DNA of 64,000 nt, taken from contig CAADRB010000080.1 of NCBI GenBank assembly GCA_900708905.1, forward strand, positions 83,490 through 147,489, read 5' to 3'. Numbering within the stretch: the first letter of the stretch is position 1; the number at the start of each line of letters is the position of its first letter. The notes beneath the pieces were generated by a model. It was given only the letters and a program-made list of their open reading frames with translations, had not been told where the DNA came from and made no database searches. The position numbers were made by a program, and so were the translations under genes. Shown piece after piece: positions 12,701-21,813 of this stretch. The stretch comes from Hymenolepis diminuta (Eukaryota; Platyhelminthes; Cestoda; Cyclophyllidea; Hymenolepididae).

Positions 12701-15700
12701 GGAGGATGATTAAGAGGGCACGTCTATCAACAGAATTGGTTAAATTTTTTAATGTCATTAATGTTTGCTACGTAGCGTAAAAAATAGATCCTTAGGTAAG
12801 TGAATACTTTCCCTATTGGGATTATTGATATAGATATTTACCCTTAGCGCTATTTGAAATAATTTGGATGCTTTGATGTAATATTTAAGCATCATCCAAT
12901 AACTAGGCTAACAGATGTAAGGAAGTTGTAACATATTCTAGAATATTTAATCTGGCTTTATTGCTATCGAAGCGATAGTTTTTTTCCATTCAGGCCTTTA
13001 TATGCACTTGCGATTGATTGACTGACTTTGTAGACAGTTGAGAAAACGATATTTTCTTCCGGATAACAACGTGATTCTGTCTGCAATTTTCAATTTCAAA
13101 ATGATTCTCTTCTGTAGAAGTTCATATTTAGCCTATATTAACCTGAGTTTTATTCTCAATTAGTGTTTCTATTTCACTACATGTTAAGCGTCTATTTAAA
13201 ACTAATGCAATCCTAGTTTTTTAATGGTCTTATTACATATTGCTCTGTGTGAGGTTTGAGGCGATATTATGAGGTAAGAATTTTAACAAATTTCTTCACT
13301 TATAGCTTATAAACGCTCTTTTGAATATGTCATTTTATGATTTATTGTAAAAGCAGCTACGCTAAAAGTATGTGACAATGCGGCTATAATCGAATTCAAA
13401 ATAATATCACTAGGTGATTTATGCAATTTTTACTCATTGTTCCTTATCCGAATTCTTTGGATACTATACTAATAATAATTTTCGAGCCTATTTACGAGAC
13501 CATTTTTCGACGGTCAACTTGGGTTATGGAATAAAGTCATTGAGTTCCCCTCGTGGACAATCCGATTTAGATAACCAAGCTCGACCAGTGTGGCTGGTCA
13601 TTTATCTCACTGGGCATGCACTGATGATTATCGAGCCCATGACTTCCGATTTCGCAGATGAGCACATTAACCACTGCGCCATCGGCGTCCAAAGAAGTAA
13701 GGAACATCGATTACCATTACTTAGTTGTACCTGGTGATAAAGTCTCTTTACTGCTGTTTTACCGGTTAAATAGGTAACCGGTCTTTTTCACAACACGCAA
13801 TTATTTATAGACACATTTACCTAAAGACGAAGAGAAATCGCCATTTAGGTCACAAGTCCCCCTTCTGCCCTTTGGTCTGAGCTACTATAGTTGCAGTATT
13901 TTCCAGTGGTTACATTGTCATTGGCGACACAAATTTGGAAGCTACACCATGAACGAATTGACCTGAAACTAGAATTTCTAATGAATATAAATACGTAGAC
14001 AAGGGCTCCAAATTTACATATTGTAGTCGCAATACCAAGCATTTTATACTAAACATTAAATTTCTAGCGGAATGGCGTAAGCAGCGACCTCTTCTAAAAG
14101 AAAGTAGTAATCGGTACATTTTGCCCATATCTAATAATAACGTGGCAACAAAACTGCGTGCACGTGTTTTAAAAATCTTGTTGAATGAAAAATAAGATGG
14201 AATTTAAACAACTTCCAATTTGGTACGGTGTAACCATATACACTGTTTCAATTAAAGAAATTATTTATTGAGTTCCCTATTACTTAACTATTAGGGGTGT
14301 TCGCGTTTCAAGATGGACGAATTCTTCTACAAGCCACTGAAAGAATCGACGCTCAAGAAAATCTTTTTTCCCCAGTCTATTATTTATTATTACTCACAGC
14401 AATGCAAAAAATTGCAGTTTTTAATTGTGGGAAGCAGTTGAAATCGGTTAATAGAGTGTTCAATAAATAACAAATAGTAGAGGATCATAAAGATCCAGAG
14501 AGCAACATCAAGGTATTAAAGGTCTTACTTTATTTGATTTCTGTTTTCGGATTGTAAAATATTTACTAAATGGGCAGTTCATGTTCTAAAATTCAAATCT
14601 TTATTCGTCCCGTAGACTAGCAAATGCCTGTCTGCGATGTTCAATGGTTGTTGAGTGGTATTATTTAATCAAGAAGGGTCGATCTTTTTGCTTCATTTTT
14701 TATTTTTATTCAATGGTTGAGAAAGCAAAAGATTCTTAGATGACATTTGGAAGCTTACAATTTTATTTTAGCAGAGATTAGATAGCTAAAATTTTAATTT
14801 AGCAGAGCTCCGTAAGCTGATTTCATTCAAGGTGAATCAACATGAATACAAATATATGGAACTCTTCTCGACACTTAAGGAAAATTGATAGGTCACAGAT
14901 ACCAAGGATGTTCGAGACGTGTTTATATTAGGTGGTGAGCAGACATAATGAAAAGTTAACAAATAAGAGCAAATAAGTTAATTTCAAGGCCTCTAGAAGT
15001 TTAAACGTTGATACAAATGGGGAGTTGCGTCTTTAAGTGAAAGATGAATCATTATAGTCGACTAACTGTTTAGATTCCTTTAGTGTTCTTTCGACTCCTC
15101 AATAAATGGTTTGTGATTTCAATATTAGAGCGTGTTTAACCACACTCTGACTTCATCATCGTCTCTTACTGCGTTTAACGTCCGCTGTGTGCATGCAAAT
15201 TTGGTGCTCTTATGTAATGTTAGGTGGAGGGAGATCACGTGATGCCGCCCTTCTTTTTTCTTCTGGTGGTAGGCGCCGATTGGTAGAGAAATAGATGGTG
15301 GGGAGTGGGAGGGGGTGGACATATGATCTTCCCACCCACGTGCATATTTTCATCAGAAACCATAGCTACTTACTGATAGAAGTTACCAAGTCATACCCTA
15401 CCTCCATTGATGTGTAGAAAGAGCAGTATATATAGTATTTGTTAAAGAACGCCTTACAGATAAAACAGTATAGAATAAAAGGGCATACAGATTTATAAGC
15501 GTATGAAAGATAGACCAAGAAGCATAATAGGGTACAGAGATGAGAGGAAATAACTTCCTACTTCATTGACCACTACTCTCTCTCTCGCAGCATGGGATCT
15601 GAATACAAGTATACCGGGTGGGTTTTTTGCATAATGGTCTAGTTGTCCTGTTTGTTTCCACATTGGCTAGCAAATTTCCTAGTTTGGCCTACTTCTAATT

Positions 15701-18700
15701 CTTCAAAGCAACGTACTTGGTGGGTTATAGATGCGATATTCCCATATGTAAGAGGAAGGAATAGAAGCTTGTTTAGTCCCATTATTTCATTCACCATTTA
15801 TGCACATGATCGATCTCAAACAGCTGTTTAGCTTGATCATAACGGCGGCGAGTAATTAATCAGTCCTTTAATTCTATTTTCCCTACACCACATTCCTCTT
15901 ATGTGATCGGGCCTCCTGATGTTACACATACGTAATTACGTTTGAATCATCGAATTTATGCGGATGCTGAAATTGTTTGCTCTAGCGGACAAGATAATGC
16001 ATAAATTTCAAGGTATTAATTTTGGGCGGAGGATGGAGGAATTCAGTCTGTGAAGTTGTTCGCTAGGCTCAGATCAGAGGTAATGTGCTTGCATTTCGAC
16101 GTTTTCGACCAATAGTTTAGTTTGTGTCTGTGTCATTCTAAAGCAAAGGTGCGTTTTTTTAAAATTCGTTGCACATGTGATGATCGTAATAGCAGAATCA
16201 GGTGTCGAGATGCGCTTTCTTTTTTTTATTATAAGAACAAGGATATATTTTACTTTGTTGTATATTTGGGTATGTTTGTGCACCACAAGGGTCTGCCTTT
16301 TTGATAAAATCGGTCAATTAGAAGTGGTAATAAAGCTATGATAAAATTACAGTTGTCCTTCGGAAATACTATTTTTAGCGGAAATTAGCTAAAATTAAAT
16401 GGTAGATAATCTCACCCTTGAAGAAAGTACCCTTCTTCTCAGATTATTTTACTTACGTAGAATGTAGATGAAGAGTAGACGGTTAGAACTATCCCCCCCC
16501 TCCCATCGAGATGTTCTTGTATTTGCAATAGAAGATTTTGCTAATTATTCTTTTGTTCTCTAGACTCACGCTACGTGCCAATTCTGCGTGAGTGCGTCAG
16601 CCTCCAGCGATTCCTCCTCTACGTGGTGTCCACCGATGTGGCAACTTTGTGCGCCTCTCCAGCACCCACGCAGTCCTCTCGTCAGAACTTCCCCATCAAC
16701 GCCGTGGTGGCAGGCGATTCGGCAAGTGATGTTCCTCACTGTGGTCCTGTCGCAGTGCCAGAATCCTGGCGAAAACTTTGTCCCTCTTACTACAACTTTG
16801 TGAGTTTGCATTCCTCTGATGATCATAAGGATTCAAACCATTAACTTATTTGCCAATTTCGTATGTTTTACTTGTCGGACATGAATTTAGTCTTCAAATT
16901 TTGGGGATTTTCAATCATTTTCAGCGCAAATAAAGGAATGTGTCGGTATTTCATCGCCGTTTTGGTTATGATAAAGATTAGTTATTCGCTTTCTTCATAA
17001 TCGTTGATTTCAGAATATTTCAAGCATTAGTTATAGTATAACAAAAGGTCAAATATGCAGTTTAGGTAGGCGATGGTGTGCTAAGTAATAGATTAACGTA
17101 ACGGTACTTTCTTTCCCCGCTATACTTTTGTTTGAGTGCGAAGTTACGGAAAGTTTTTTCATCAGTCTCTTGACATTATGTCCTTATTGGAGTCTCGTCA
17201 AACAGAGCACATTTTTTTTATTAATTTCGTATCTTTTTCTTCAGTACGGAAATTTTCGGATGCACAGTTGCAGAGGTACGCTACTGTTAATTTCCCTTTG
17301 AGCGGAGGTATTATTTAGTTAGGTAAACATAACCTTTATTTGATCACTATAGCTATTTAATCAAAGCTGAAAAGGGGGAGTAGGTATTTATATCAGCATT
17401 TTGATATTTTGACTACTTGTTGGTGGAACTTTAAGCTTAATTAAAGTTTCTTCCTAATTTTAGGGTGTATATTCGAAAAAATATTATGCCTTATTTCTGC
17501 GGAAGTTGGTACTTTCCTGATCCATCAAGAAAAACATTGACAATATTTAACTTGTGTCCAAGGGAATTATCATGGGATCACTCATATGAGGCTTGCATTC
17601 TAACACCCCTTTTTACGATAATTGATTAGTACAATTGGCTGTCCAATTCACTGGATGCGTTTCGATGATCGTCGATCTAGTGACTTCTGACTTGACAGAC
17701 ATACATTTTCAGGACTGCGCCATCGGGGCACAAAGATCAGGATGCTGATACTGTCATTAGGACGCCTTGATAAAAGTAACTAACTGAAGTTGTGTAAAGC
17801 ACGTCTGAACCGAATTTGCTGAGACTTGGATATGAAAAACCACCCAAACGATAATCACACAAAGTCATGTCTGCGGGCATGGGGATGTATATGTAGTCAT
17901 ATGTTGTTTAAGACCTAGTTTGGTCAAGCTGGCTCAGCGGCTGGCGATGTTGGGTTAGTCTAATTTCGTGATTGATAATATTTTGTCAAGTCGAGCTAAT
18001 GGTGGACAATGTCGGGTGGCCAACTAAGGTCAACTTGACTAGGTCTAGGAACACAGCGGGAGTCTTAAATAACGAAATTAAGGTCAAACTGATACAGCAA
18101 GCGCCTGCAGGAAATTAGAAAATGGATTATGATCAATTTCGTGAAGTATTGATTAAAAGTTGATTGACCTTATTAATGTAAGCGGTTCATATTCAATACC
18201 TGGTAATGAACGTCTTATAAATCTAACTACCTCTTTTCATATCGATCGATCTTTTTTCAAACAGTCAAAATTATTATATAGTGTCATTCACGTTGCCATT
18301 TCAATCCATAAAATATTTCATTACTCCAAAATTAATTAATTAATTAATTTAAAAAATGGACCAACTGAACACTTAATCTTCGTATTGAAGATACAAATTG
18401 AATATGCATAGTAATGTAAAGTTCTTAGGACGTTTCGAAATAAGAATCCAAATTATGTACCAAAGAAGTTTAGTTCAAACCTCTGATGTAAATTTAATTG
18501 ATTTCCAGGGGTAAAAACCGTCTGTTTGTTAGAACCTGTGTATTCCCTTAATGCTTTCCATTTTCCTTAGTTTATTAAGAAAGGTTTTAACATCACTTGA
18601 CTTGCGTAGGGGAAATTTAATCAGCAGTCGCCTTTATAAGAAACCCTTACTATACTATCCATCTTGTTGTCCTGATTTGACCAATTTTGTCAACCATTCA

Positions 18701-20018
18701 CATCAAATGTGCCCCGATCGGCATCTAACTTAACAGACGTGGGCATTGACTACGTCGTCACTATATTTAATTACCTGTTTCCCGCTTAATGGATTTTGCT
18801 ACTATTGTAAGCCTAGATCGCTGCTAATACATTTGACTCAGTCCTTACTGGATTATCAGGAATAAAGATGATATGCTTTACCTTTATGACAGTGGACTAA
18901 TTTAACAGACTGTGTTCTCATTTAATTGACACCTGAAGGTTAATTCACTGTTAACAGTTTTGTCCAAACTGCATCAGTTAAGATGAAAATAGCAACAAGC
19001 TTTCGTATACTGAAAAGACTGAAAGCTGCTTTCAGACTACCTTCCGCTCCCGTGAAAACTAGTTTTGATGATCTTTCAGAAAGACTGAATGAAATCACAC
19101 CAATTAAGAGAATTTCTTTTTAACTTAGTATTAGCTACTTTTTTTAGGTTCGCTTGCATTCGTGGCACAAACGGAAGGCACAATGATAATTTCAATTGAA
19201 AATATGCACGCAAACATGCTAGTAAATCGGATTTATCAACGAATTACCTCTTGCCATCTTGCTCAAAGTTTATCTACCAAGAGTTGAGTTGTACATGAGT
19301 GTAAGGTATGAAGTACAACTCAATACACATGTGGCGGTTTCACGAATTGATACAATTTTCGTATTGTCTTAATTTTAAGACACCAAAAATGTTTTATAAA
19401 ATTTCCTTTTTCCTGTGAACCGTTTGTAAAGTTATGTGCAGCTGATGCCCAAAACATATCACTTTTCTGCAGTAATCCAATATTGACGTATTCAGTTAAT
19501 CACTCGTCTTCTGACCTTGTGTAAATTGAGGCTAGCATTTCAGCGATATGGTTAGTAATTTAATTCTGTGGACTTCTGAATTAGCCTTAGGAAACACTAA
19601 TTATGTGGCGCAACAGGTATTATCAGAAATAGATATGAAATGATTTGATTATATTTGTTACCCTCAATAAGTACTTTTTTTCTAATTTCAGTCACAGTTT
19701 TGCACTGATAGTCAGAAACAGGAATCCCCGGTCTACTATTCGCATCAGTCAGCATCTCTTCCTTTCGTTGCTCCTAGCGATTCACTAGCTCGACTACCAG
19801 CATTCGATGAGGGTCAATCAATGGGTCAGTCCTCGATGTCGGGTAGCCCAATTCTCACGAACATTATCCCCTCACCAATGGAGGAGACAATTTCCCTCGG
19901 TCCCACGGAGTCACAACTAACCTGCGCCCACTTACTTCAACGTCTTGCGGTGGAGATTATCGAGGCTGTGCTAGCGTTTGAGGCTGAAAATCATACCACT
20001 GCCGCAATCACCACCTAG
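617..20018 (+). CDS. ZYG11B: ZYG11B/ZER1-family CUL2 substrate receptor, 5'-partial, 11 exons
   Basis: Exons 617-734, 1688-1828, 4830-5060, 5127-5237, 7444-7743, 8277-8339, 8406-8473, 10340-10472, 11834-11987, 16564-16799 and 19692-20018 join without frame conflict into 626 residues and a TAG stop. All internal junctions are AG/GT. The first exon matches the end of the family's leucine-rich-repeat part ([15 protein letters not shown]). The rest follows the armadillo-like C-terminal half in order: [92 protein letters not shown] and [10 protein letters not shown]. Known of the family: ZYG11B and ZER1 recognise N-terminal glycine degrons for CUL2-elongin ligases. The VHL-box end and most LRRs would lie upstream, outside the window. 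The C-terminal 100 or so residues are Ser/Pro-rich and then helical, and diverge from vertebrates. Whether this is ZYG11B or ZER1 is not settled by eye. Confidence 0.93.
1688..1828 (+). CDS. ZYG11B: ZYG11-like exon 2
   Basis: Preceded by TTTTTAG and followed by GTGAGT. It is 47 codons in phase 0, beginning [20 protein letters not shown]. An ATG happens to open the exon, but it is not taken as the gene start because exon 1 reads into it in frame and the family has a long upstream LRR part. It corresponds to the linker between the LRR and armadillo parts. Confidence 0.75.
2750..3200 (+). repeat. Dispersed intronic repeat family X, copy 1
   Basis: Lies in the second intron of the ZYG11-like gene. 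It shares ordered short matches with 12350-12655 and 15415-15735: GTGTGAAAGAT, then CTAGCTTGGCTTCTAATTC and TTCAATAGTAGCGTGCTT, each with the same spacing trend. Old and diverged; no coding capacity seen. Confidence 0.5.
4154..4351. mobile_element. Foldback MITE with about 65-bp terminal inverted repeats
   Basis: The left arm (4154-4218) and the reverse complement of the right arm (4287-4351) agree over about 65 bases with scattered substitutions. The shared core is TCGGATTAAT followed by AACAGTGACGACAA. A central spacer of about 70 bp is very AT-rich. The size of 198 bp, the lack of coding and the long inverted arms are typical of a non-autonomous DNA transposon. It lies in an intron. The superfamily is not identifiable from the ends. 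Confidence 0.8.
4830..5060 (+). CDS. ZYG11B: ZYG11-like exon 3 (armadillo-like)
   Basis: Acceptor ATCTTTCAG, donor GTAAGT, 77 codons in phase 0. It carries the family signature [14 protein letters not shown] and [17 protein letters not shown], corresponding to the first armadillo-like helices. Confidence 0.9.
5127..5237 (+). CDS. ZYG11B: ZYG11-like exon 4
   Basis: Separated from the previous exon by a 66-nt intron. Acceptor GCTACAG, donor GTAAGC. Its 37 codons end in [15 protein letters not shown], which matches the [11 protein letters not shown] segment of animal ZYG11 proteins. The Cys-rich start (FSCKRCCES) is unlike vertebrate members. Confidence 0.9.
5238..7443 (+). other. Intron 4, no internal gene seen
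   Basis: A 2.2-kb AT-rich intron. I found no coding stretch, repeat arm or structured RNA that I can support. Confidence 0.6.
7444..7743 (+). CDS. ZYG11B: ZYG11-like exon 5
   Basis: Exactly 100 codons in phase 0 between CTCATAG and GTTAGC. Contains the most conserved stretch of the family, [20 protein letters not shown], followed by a GGL helix. The donor GTTAGC is slightly off consensus. Confidence 0.92.
8277..8339 (+). CDS. ZYG11B: ZYG11-like exon 6
   Basis: Short 21-codon exon between TTATAG and GTAAGT, ending YTKCLGLL. It is completed by NNVAEV in the next exon, so the LGLLNNVAEV motif is split by a 66-nt intron. Confidence 0.85.
8406..8473 (+). CDS. ZYG11B: ZYG11-like exon 7
   Basis: 68 nt between TTCTAG and GTGAGT, beginning [14 protein letters not shown]. 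It ends two bases into a codon (AA) that is completed as Asn by the C opening the exon at 10340. Confidence 0.85.
8474..10339 (+). other. Intron 7, no internal gene seen
   Basis: A 1.9-kb intron. A short run near 9168-9190 (CGGATTAATTAAAGTAGACA) weakly recalls the MITE end motif at 4191, but no second arm was found. Open frames at 9.8-10.1 kb on both strands lack recognisable protein character. Confidence 0.5.
10340..10472 (+). CDS. ZYG11B: ZYG11-like exon 8
   Basis: Acceptor TTGCTAG, donor GTAAGA. Encodes [20 protein letters not shown], matching the VSYFAAGIIAHL segment of ZYG11B. Phase 0 at the 3' end. Confidence 0.9.
10507..10752 (+). repeat. Dispersed intronic repeat family Y, copy 1
   Basis: Aligns by eye with 14412-14670 over about 250 bp. 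The shared anchors are TTGAAATCGGTTAA, a downstream CAATAAAT, an ATATTTACT block and GGTTCATGTTC/GCAGTTCATGTTC. Sits immediately after exon 8 of the ZYG11-like gene. Non-coding. Confidence 0.65.
11834..11987 (+). CDS. ZYG11B: ZYG11-like exon 9
   Basis: Acceptor TTCTTTAG, donor GTAAGC. Encodes [14 protein letters not shown] and [14 protein letters not shown], colinear with MVAYRSFNPF and LWAVWAM in animal homologues. Ends one base into a codon. Confidence 0.92.
12350..12655 (+). repeat. Dispersed intronic repeat family X, copy 2
   Basis: Shares with 15415-15735 the ordered blocks TATTTATTAAGGAAC/TATTTGTTAAAGAAC, CTTACAGAT, TATAAGAGTGTGAAAGAT/TATAAGCGTATGAAAGAT, and a 3' block TTACTTCCAATTCTTC/CTACTTCTAATTCTTC. 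In the intron between exons 9 and 10. Confidence 0.65.
13616..13690 (-). mobile_element. tRNA-derived SINE head, copy 1
   Basis: Read on the minus strand it starts GGACGCCGATGGCGCAGTGG and carries an A-box-like GGCGCAGTGGTTAATG and a degenerate B-box GGGCTCGATAATC about 35 nt later. It shares this layout and sequence with copies at 17700-17735 and 53050-53120. No matched acceptor stem is present, so this is a retroposon head and not a tRNA gene. Confidence 0.65.
14412..14670 (+). repeat. Dispersed intronic repeat family Y, copy 2
   Basis: Second copy of the repeat at 10507-10752, in the same orientation. It contains GCAGTTGAAATCGGTTAAT and the downstream ATATTTACTAAAT and GCAGTTCATGTTC blocks. 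Confidence 0.65.
15415..15735 (+). repeat. Dispersed intronic repeat family X, copy 3
   Basis: Matches 12350-12655 and more weakly 2750-3200 in the same order and orientation. The segment just upstream (15120-15340) is comparatively GC-rich and purine-rich and may belong to the same inserted element. Confidence 0.6.
16564..16799 (+). CDS. ZYG11B: ZYG11-like exon 10
   Basis: Acceptor CTCTAG, donor GTGAGT. Begins [20 protein letters not shown], matching the SRYC..L..EGGLQ.LY stretch near the end of vertebrate proteins. It then continues into a lineage-specific Ser/Pro-rich segment. It is notably GC-richer than the surrounding intron sequence, which supports coding. Confidence 0.9.
17640..17735 (-). 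mobile_element. tRNA-derived SINE, copy 2 (degenerate)
   Basis: On the minus strand, TGCCCCGATGGCGCAGTCCT matches the head of the copy at 13690, followed by a decayed body (plus-strand GTGACTTCTGACTTGACAGA corresponds to CATGACTTCCGATTTCGCAG). Truncated and more diverged than the other two copies. Confidence 0.55.
17909..18062. repeat. Short inverted repeat
   Basis: AAGACCTAGTTTGGTCAAGC near 17909 recurs as an imperfect reverse complement near 18027-18052 (GGTCAACTTGACTAGGTCT). The result is about 20-bp arms around 100 bp, consistent with a small non-autonomous DNA element or foldback. Confidence 0.4.
18329..18350. repeat. (ATTA)n microsatellite
   Basis: Five consecutive ATTA/TTAA tetranucleotide units inside intron 10. 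Confidence 0.85.
19284..19323. repeat. 11-bp perfect stem hairpin
   Basis: TTGAGTTGTAC at 19284-19294 is the exact reverse complement of GTACAACTCAA at 19313-19323, with an 18-nt loop. It is intronic; function unknown, possibly a MITE relic. Confidence 0.6.
19692..20018 (+). CDS. ZYG11B: ZYG11-like terminal exon 11
   Basis: Acceptor AATTTCAG, then 108 codons and TAG at 20016-20018. The first two thirds are Ser/Pro-rich and look disordered. The final helix ([20 protein letters not shown]) resembles the AVAILDSLE helix that ends vertebrate ZYG11B. I see no AATAAA in the next 600 nt, so the 3' end of the transcript is undefined. Confidence 0.85.
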   Translation, partial: SQFCTDSQKQESPVYYSHQSASLPFVAPSDSLARLPAFDEGQSMGQSSMSGSPILTNIIPSPMEETISLGPTESQLTCAHLLQRLAVEIIEAVLAFEAENHTTAAITT

Positions 20019-21588
20019 ATTTTATTACTCTAATTCTGTTACTTTAGTCTCTCCTCTCACTTTACTGTTTCTCTTACTACTATTATGTCCCCCCGCACAA
20101 CAATTTCGTATCTCGTTGCTGTATCTGTCTGTGATATAACTCATCTACTCACTCACTCTCTTCTAACACGCTGTACTCTCACTGCTCTTTCTCCCCCCCC
20201 CTCCCCCCCTACTTCCTCCTACCCCTCCTCACTGAGTACCCATGTCATGCGGATCAGCCGGGATAGAGATTAGTAATAATGAAATGAAAATTCTTTGTTT
20301 TCTCGCTCTTTTGTGTGTGATTACCTGTTTGTAGTTTTGTTTGGCTTTATGTGTATTGCCATGAGTTTTTAAAAAGAGGCTAAATGTTGTCGAATTTGTG
20401 GTAAAAGAGCTCATTTAGATGTGAACCAACGAGAGAAATGGCTTATTGTTAGAGAAGATAGGAGAACGAGTTGTATTGTCATGAAATGTCACTTATTATA
20501 TCTGTGGTGGTTACTCGAATCGGTATAGTTTATGTTCTGTCCTAGATTTAAAATGCGTGATATGTTCTAGAATCCTCTTCCCTTTATTTGGAGTTGTCTG
20601 TTTAAACTATGTGAAATAAGTCCCAAAAATAGCCTCTTCCGGCACTAATTTAATAAGACGTAGCACATTGTTCATGGTTTATTATGAGGACATCCTAGTT
20701 ATCAGTAGAAAGTTCTAATTGTGTGGTTATGATCTGAGTTAGTAATCAACATCTATATGAACACGCTTTGTCGGAGAAATGAGAATATTTCATGGATTCT
20801 ACTGCGTTATTGTTTCGTTCTCAAGTTTATAATGCTATGAACATGTCAATAGGTCCATACGTATATTTGAGCGCATACGGGCTTCCCTTTACCTAACCTG
20901 CGTACCTGCCTCCTATAGGTCATGGAAATCGTGCAAAATTTATGCTTTAGTCGAGCGATTCTTGGTAAGGACCTTGCTTGATAACTCCCTTCTTCCTAAG
21001 ATCTTCGTTTATTTTGTGCGGTAATGGAAGGCTAAGAAAAATATTTCCTCTCTAGTTAATATGCTTAATACAATACAATGGGGCACAAATTTGAGAACTG
21101 TCTTTGTCGAAGGTCGCACATAGTTGATTATTGACTTCATTTATAATGGTCTTTTTAAAAATTGTCTAGGAACGGTGAAGACACCTTTGCACTTCTAGTT
21201 AACTATCAATACTCTCTGTTGACTGGCCTTTATTAACTTACATTTGTAAAAGGGCGGGTTTTGAACATTTACCATCCGATATTAAGACATCTGAACTACT
21301 GCATCAACAGACACAGAAATTCTTATGGTAGTTGTACTGATATTTCGCATAAATGTAATTTTCAAGCAATTGGACTCTGCATATTCGCACCTCTTCTCGA
21401 AGTTAAAGAGACATATTAGGACTGATAATTTTAAGATGTATTCTGTCAGTTAGTAAAGTTTTAAGTACGAAACTTAAATCAACATGAAACTTACTGGGGT
21501 TATCGTTAACTAAGCCGGATACCGTATTTTTGTTAAAGAGTGATAACTTTTTAGTATGTAAGTTCAACAGTTTCTTACGCCCTTTTAG
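20019..21588 (+). other. ZYG11-like 3' flank and intergenic space
   Basis: Includes a pyrimidine-rich tract at 20185-20228 and no AATAAA close to the stop codon. A possible 5' exon of the next gene lies near 20920-20965: AG at 20917-20918, an ATG at 20922, then GTAAGG after ATTCTTG. Its phase from that ATG does not fit the exon at 21589, so I do not include it in the gene model. Confidence 0.45.
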
Positions 21589-21813
21589 GCTCATCGATTC
21601 TTGAATACATCGGGAGCACTACTACGAGGCATCGAAAATTTTCTAGTGCTTGATTTTGAGGCCACCTGTACTGAGGTTGGTACAATCCACCCACAAGAGA
21701 TTATCGAATTTCCTGTCTTGTTACTCAGAGGTCATGGACTGCCCGAAATCGATCGGTTTCATAGATATGTTAAGCCTGTTAATCATCCACACCTCACTGA
21801 CTACTGCACTCGC
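21589..21813 (+). CDS. ERI3: ERI3-like exon with ExoI motif
   Basis: 75 codons from AHRFLNTSGALL to HLTDYCTR, donor GTAAGA. It holds the first catalytic pair DFE and the IHPQEIIEFPVLLL strand that separates ERI3 from ERI1 proteins. Confidence 0.9.

Larger units (their letters stand above)
16800..19691 (+). other. Intron 10 with SINE, foldback and microsatellite, no gene
   Basis: A 2.9-kb intron. It contains the SINE fragment at 17640-17735, the inverted repeat at 17909-18062, an (ATTA)n run at 18329-18350 and an 11-bp stem hairpin at 19284-19323. No coding exon is recognised, and the flanking exons join in frame without one. Confidence 0.6.

Noticed and set aside
16588..16826. Two other open frames over the ZYG11-like exon 10, one on each strand
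   Set aside because: Shadows of the GC-rich coding exon at 16564-16799; no family match.
20085..20273. 62-codon open frame after the ZYG11-like stop
   Set aside because: It is the translation of a pyrimidine-rich 3' flank, with Ser/Leu/Thr/Pro runs only.
20922..20965. ATG-bearing candidate first exon of the ERI3-like gene
   Set aside because: From its ATG it ends one base into a codon, whereas the exon at 21589 needs phase 0.
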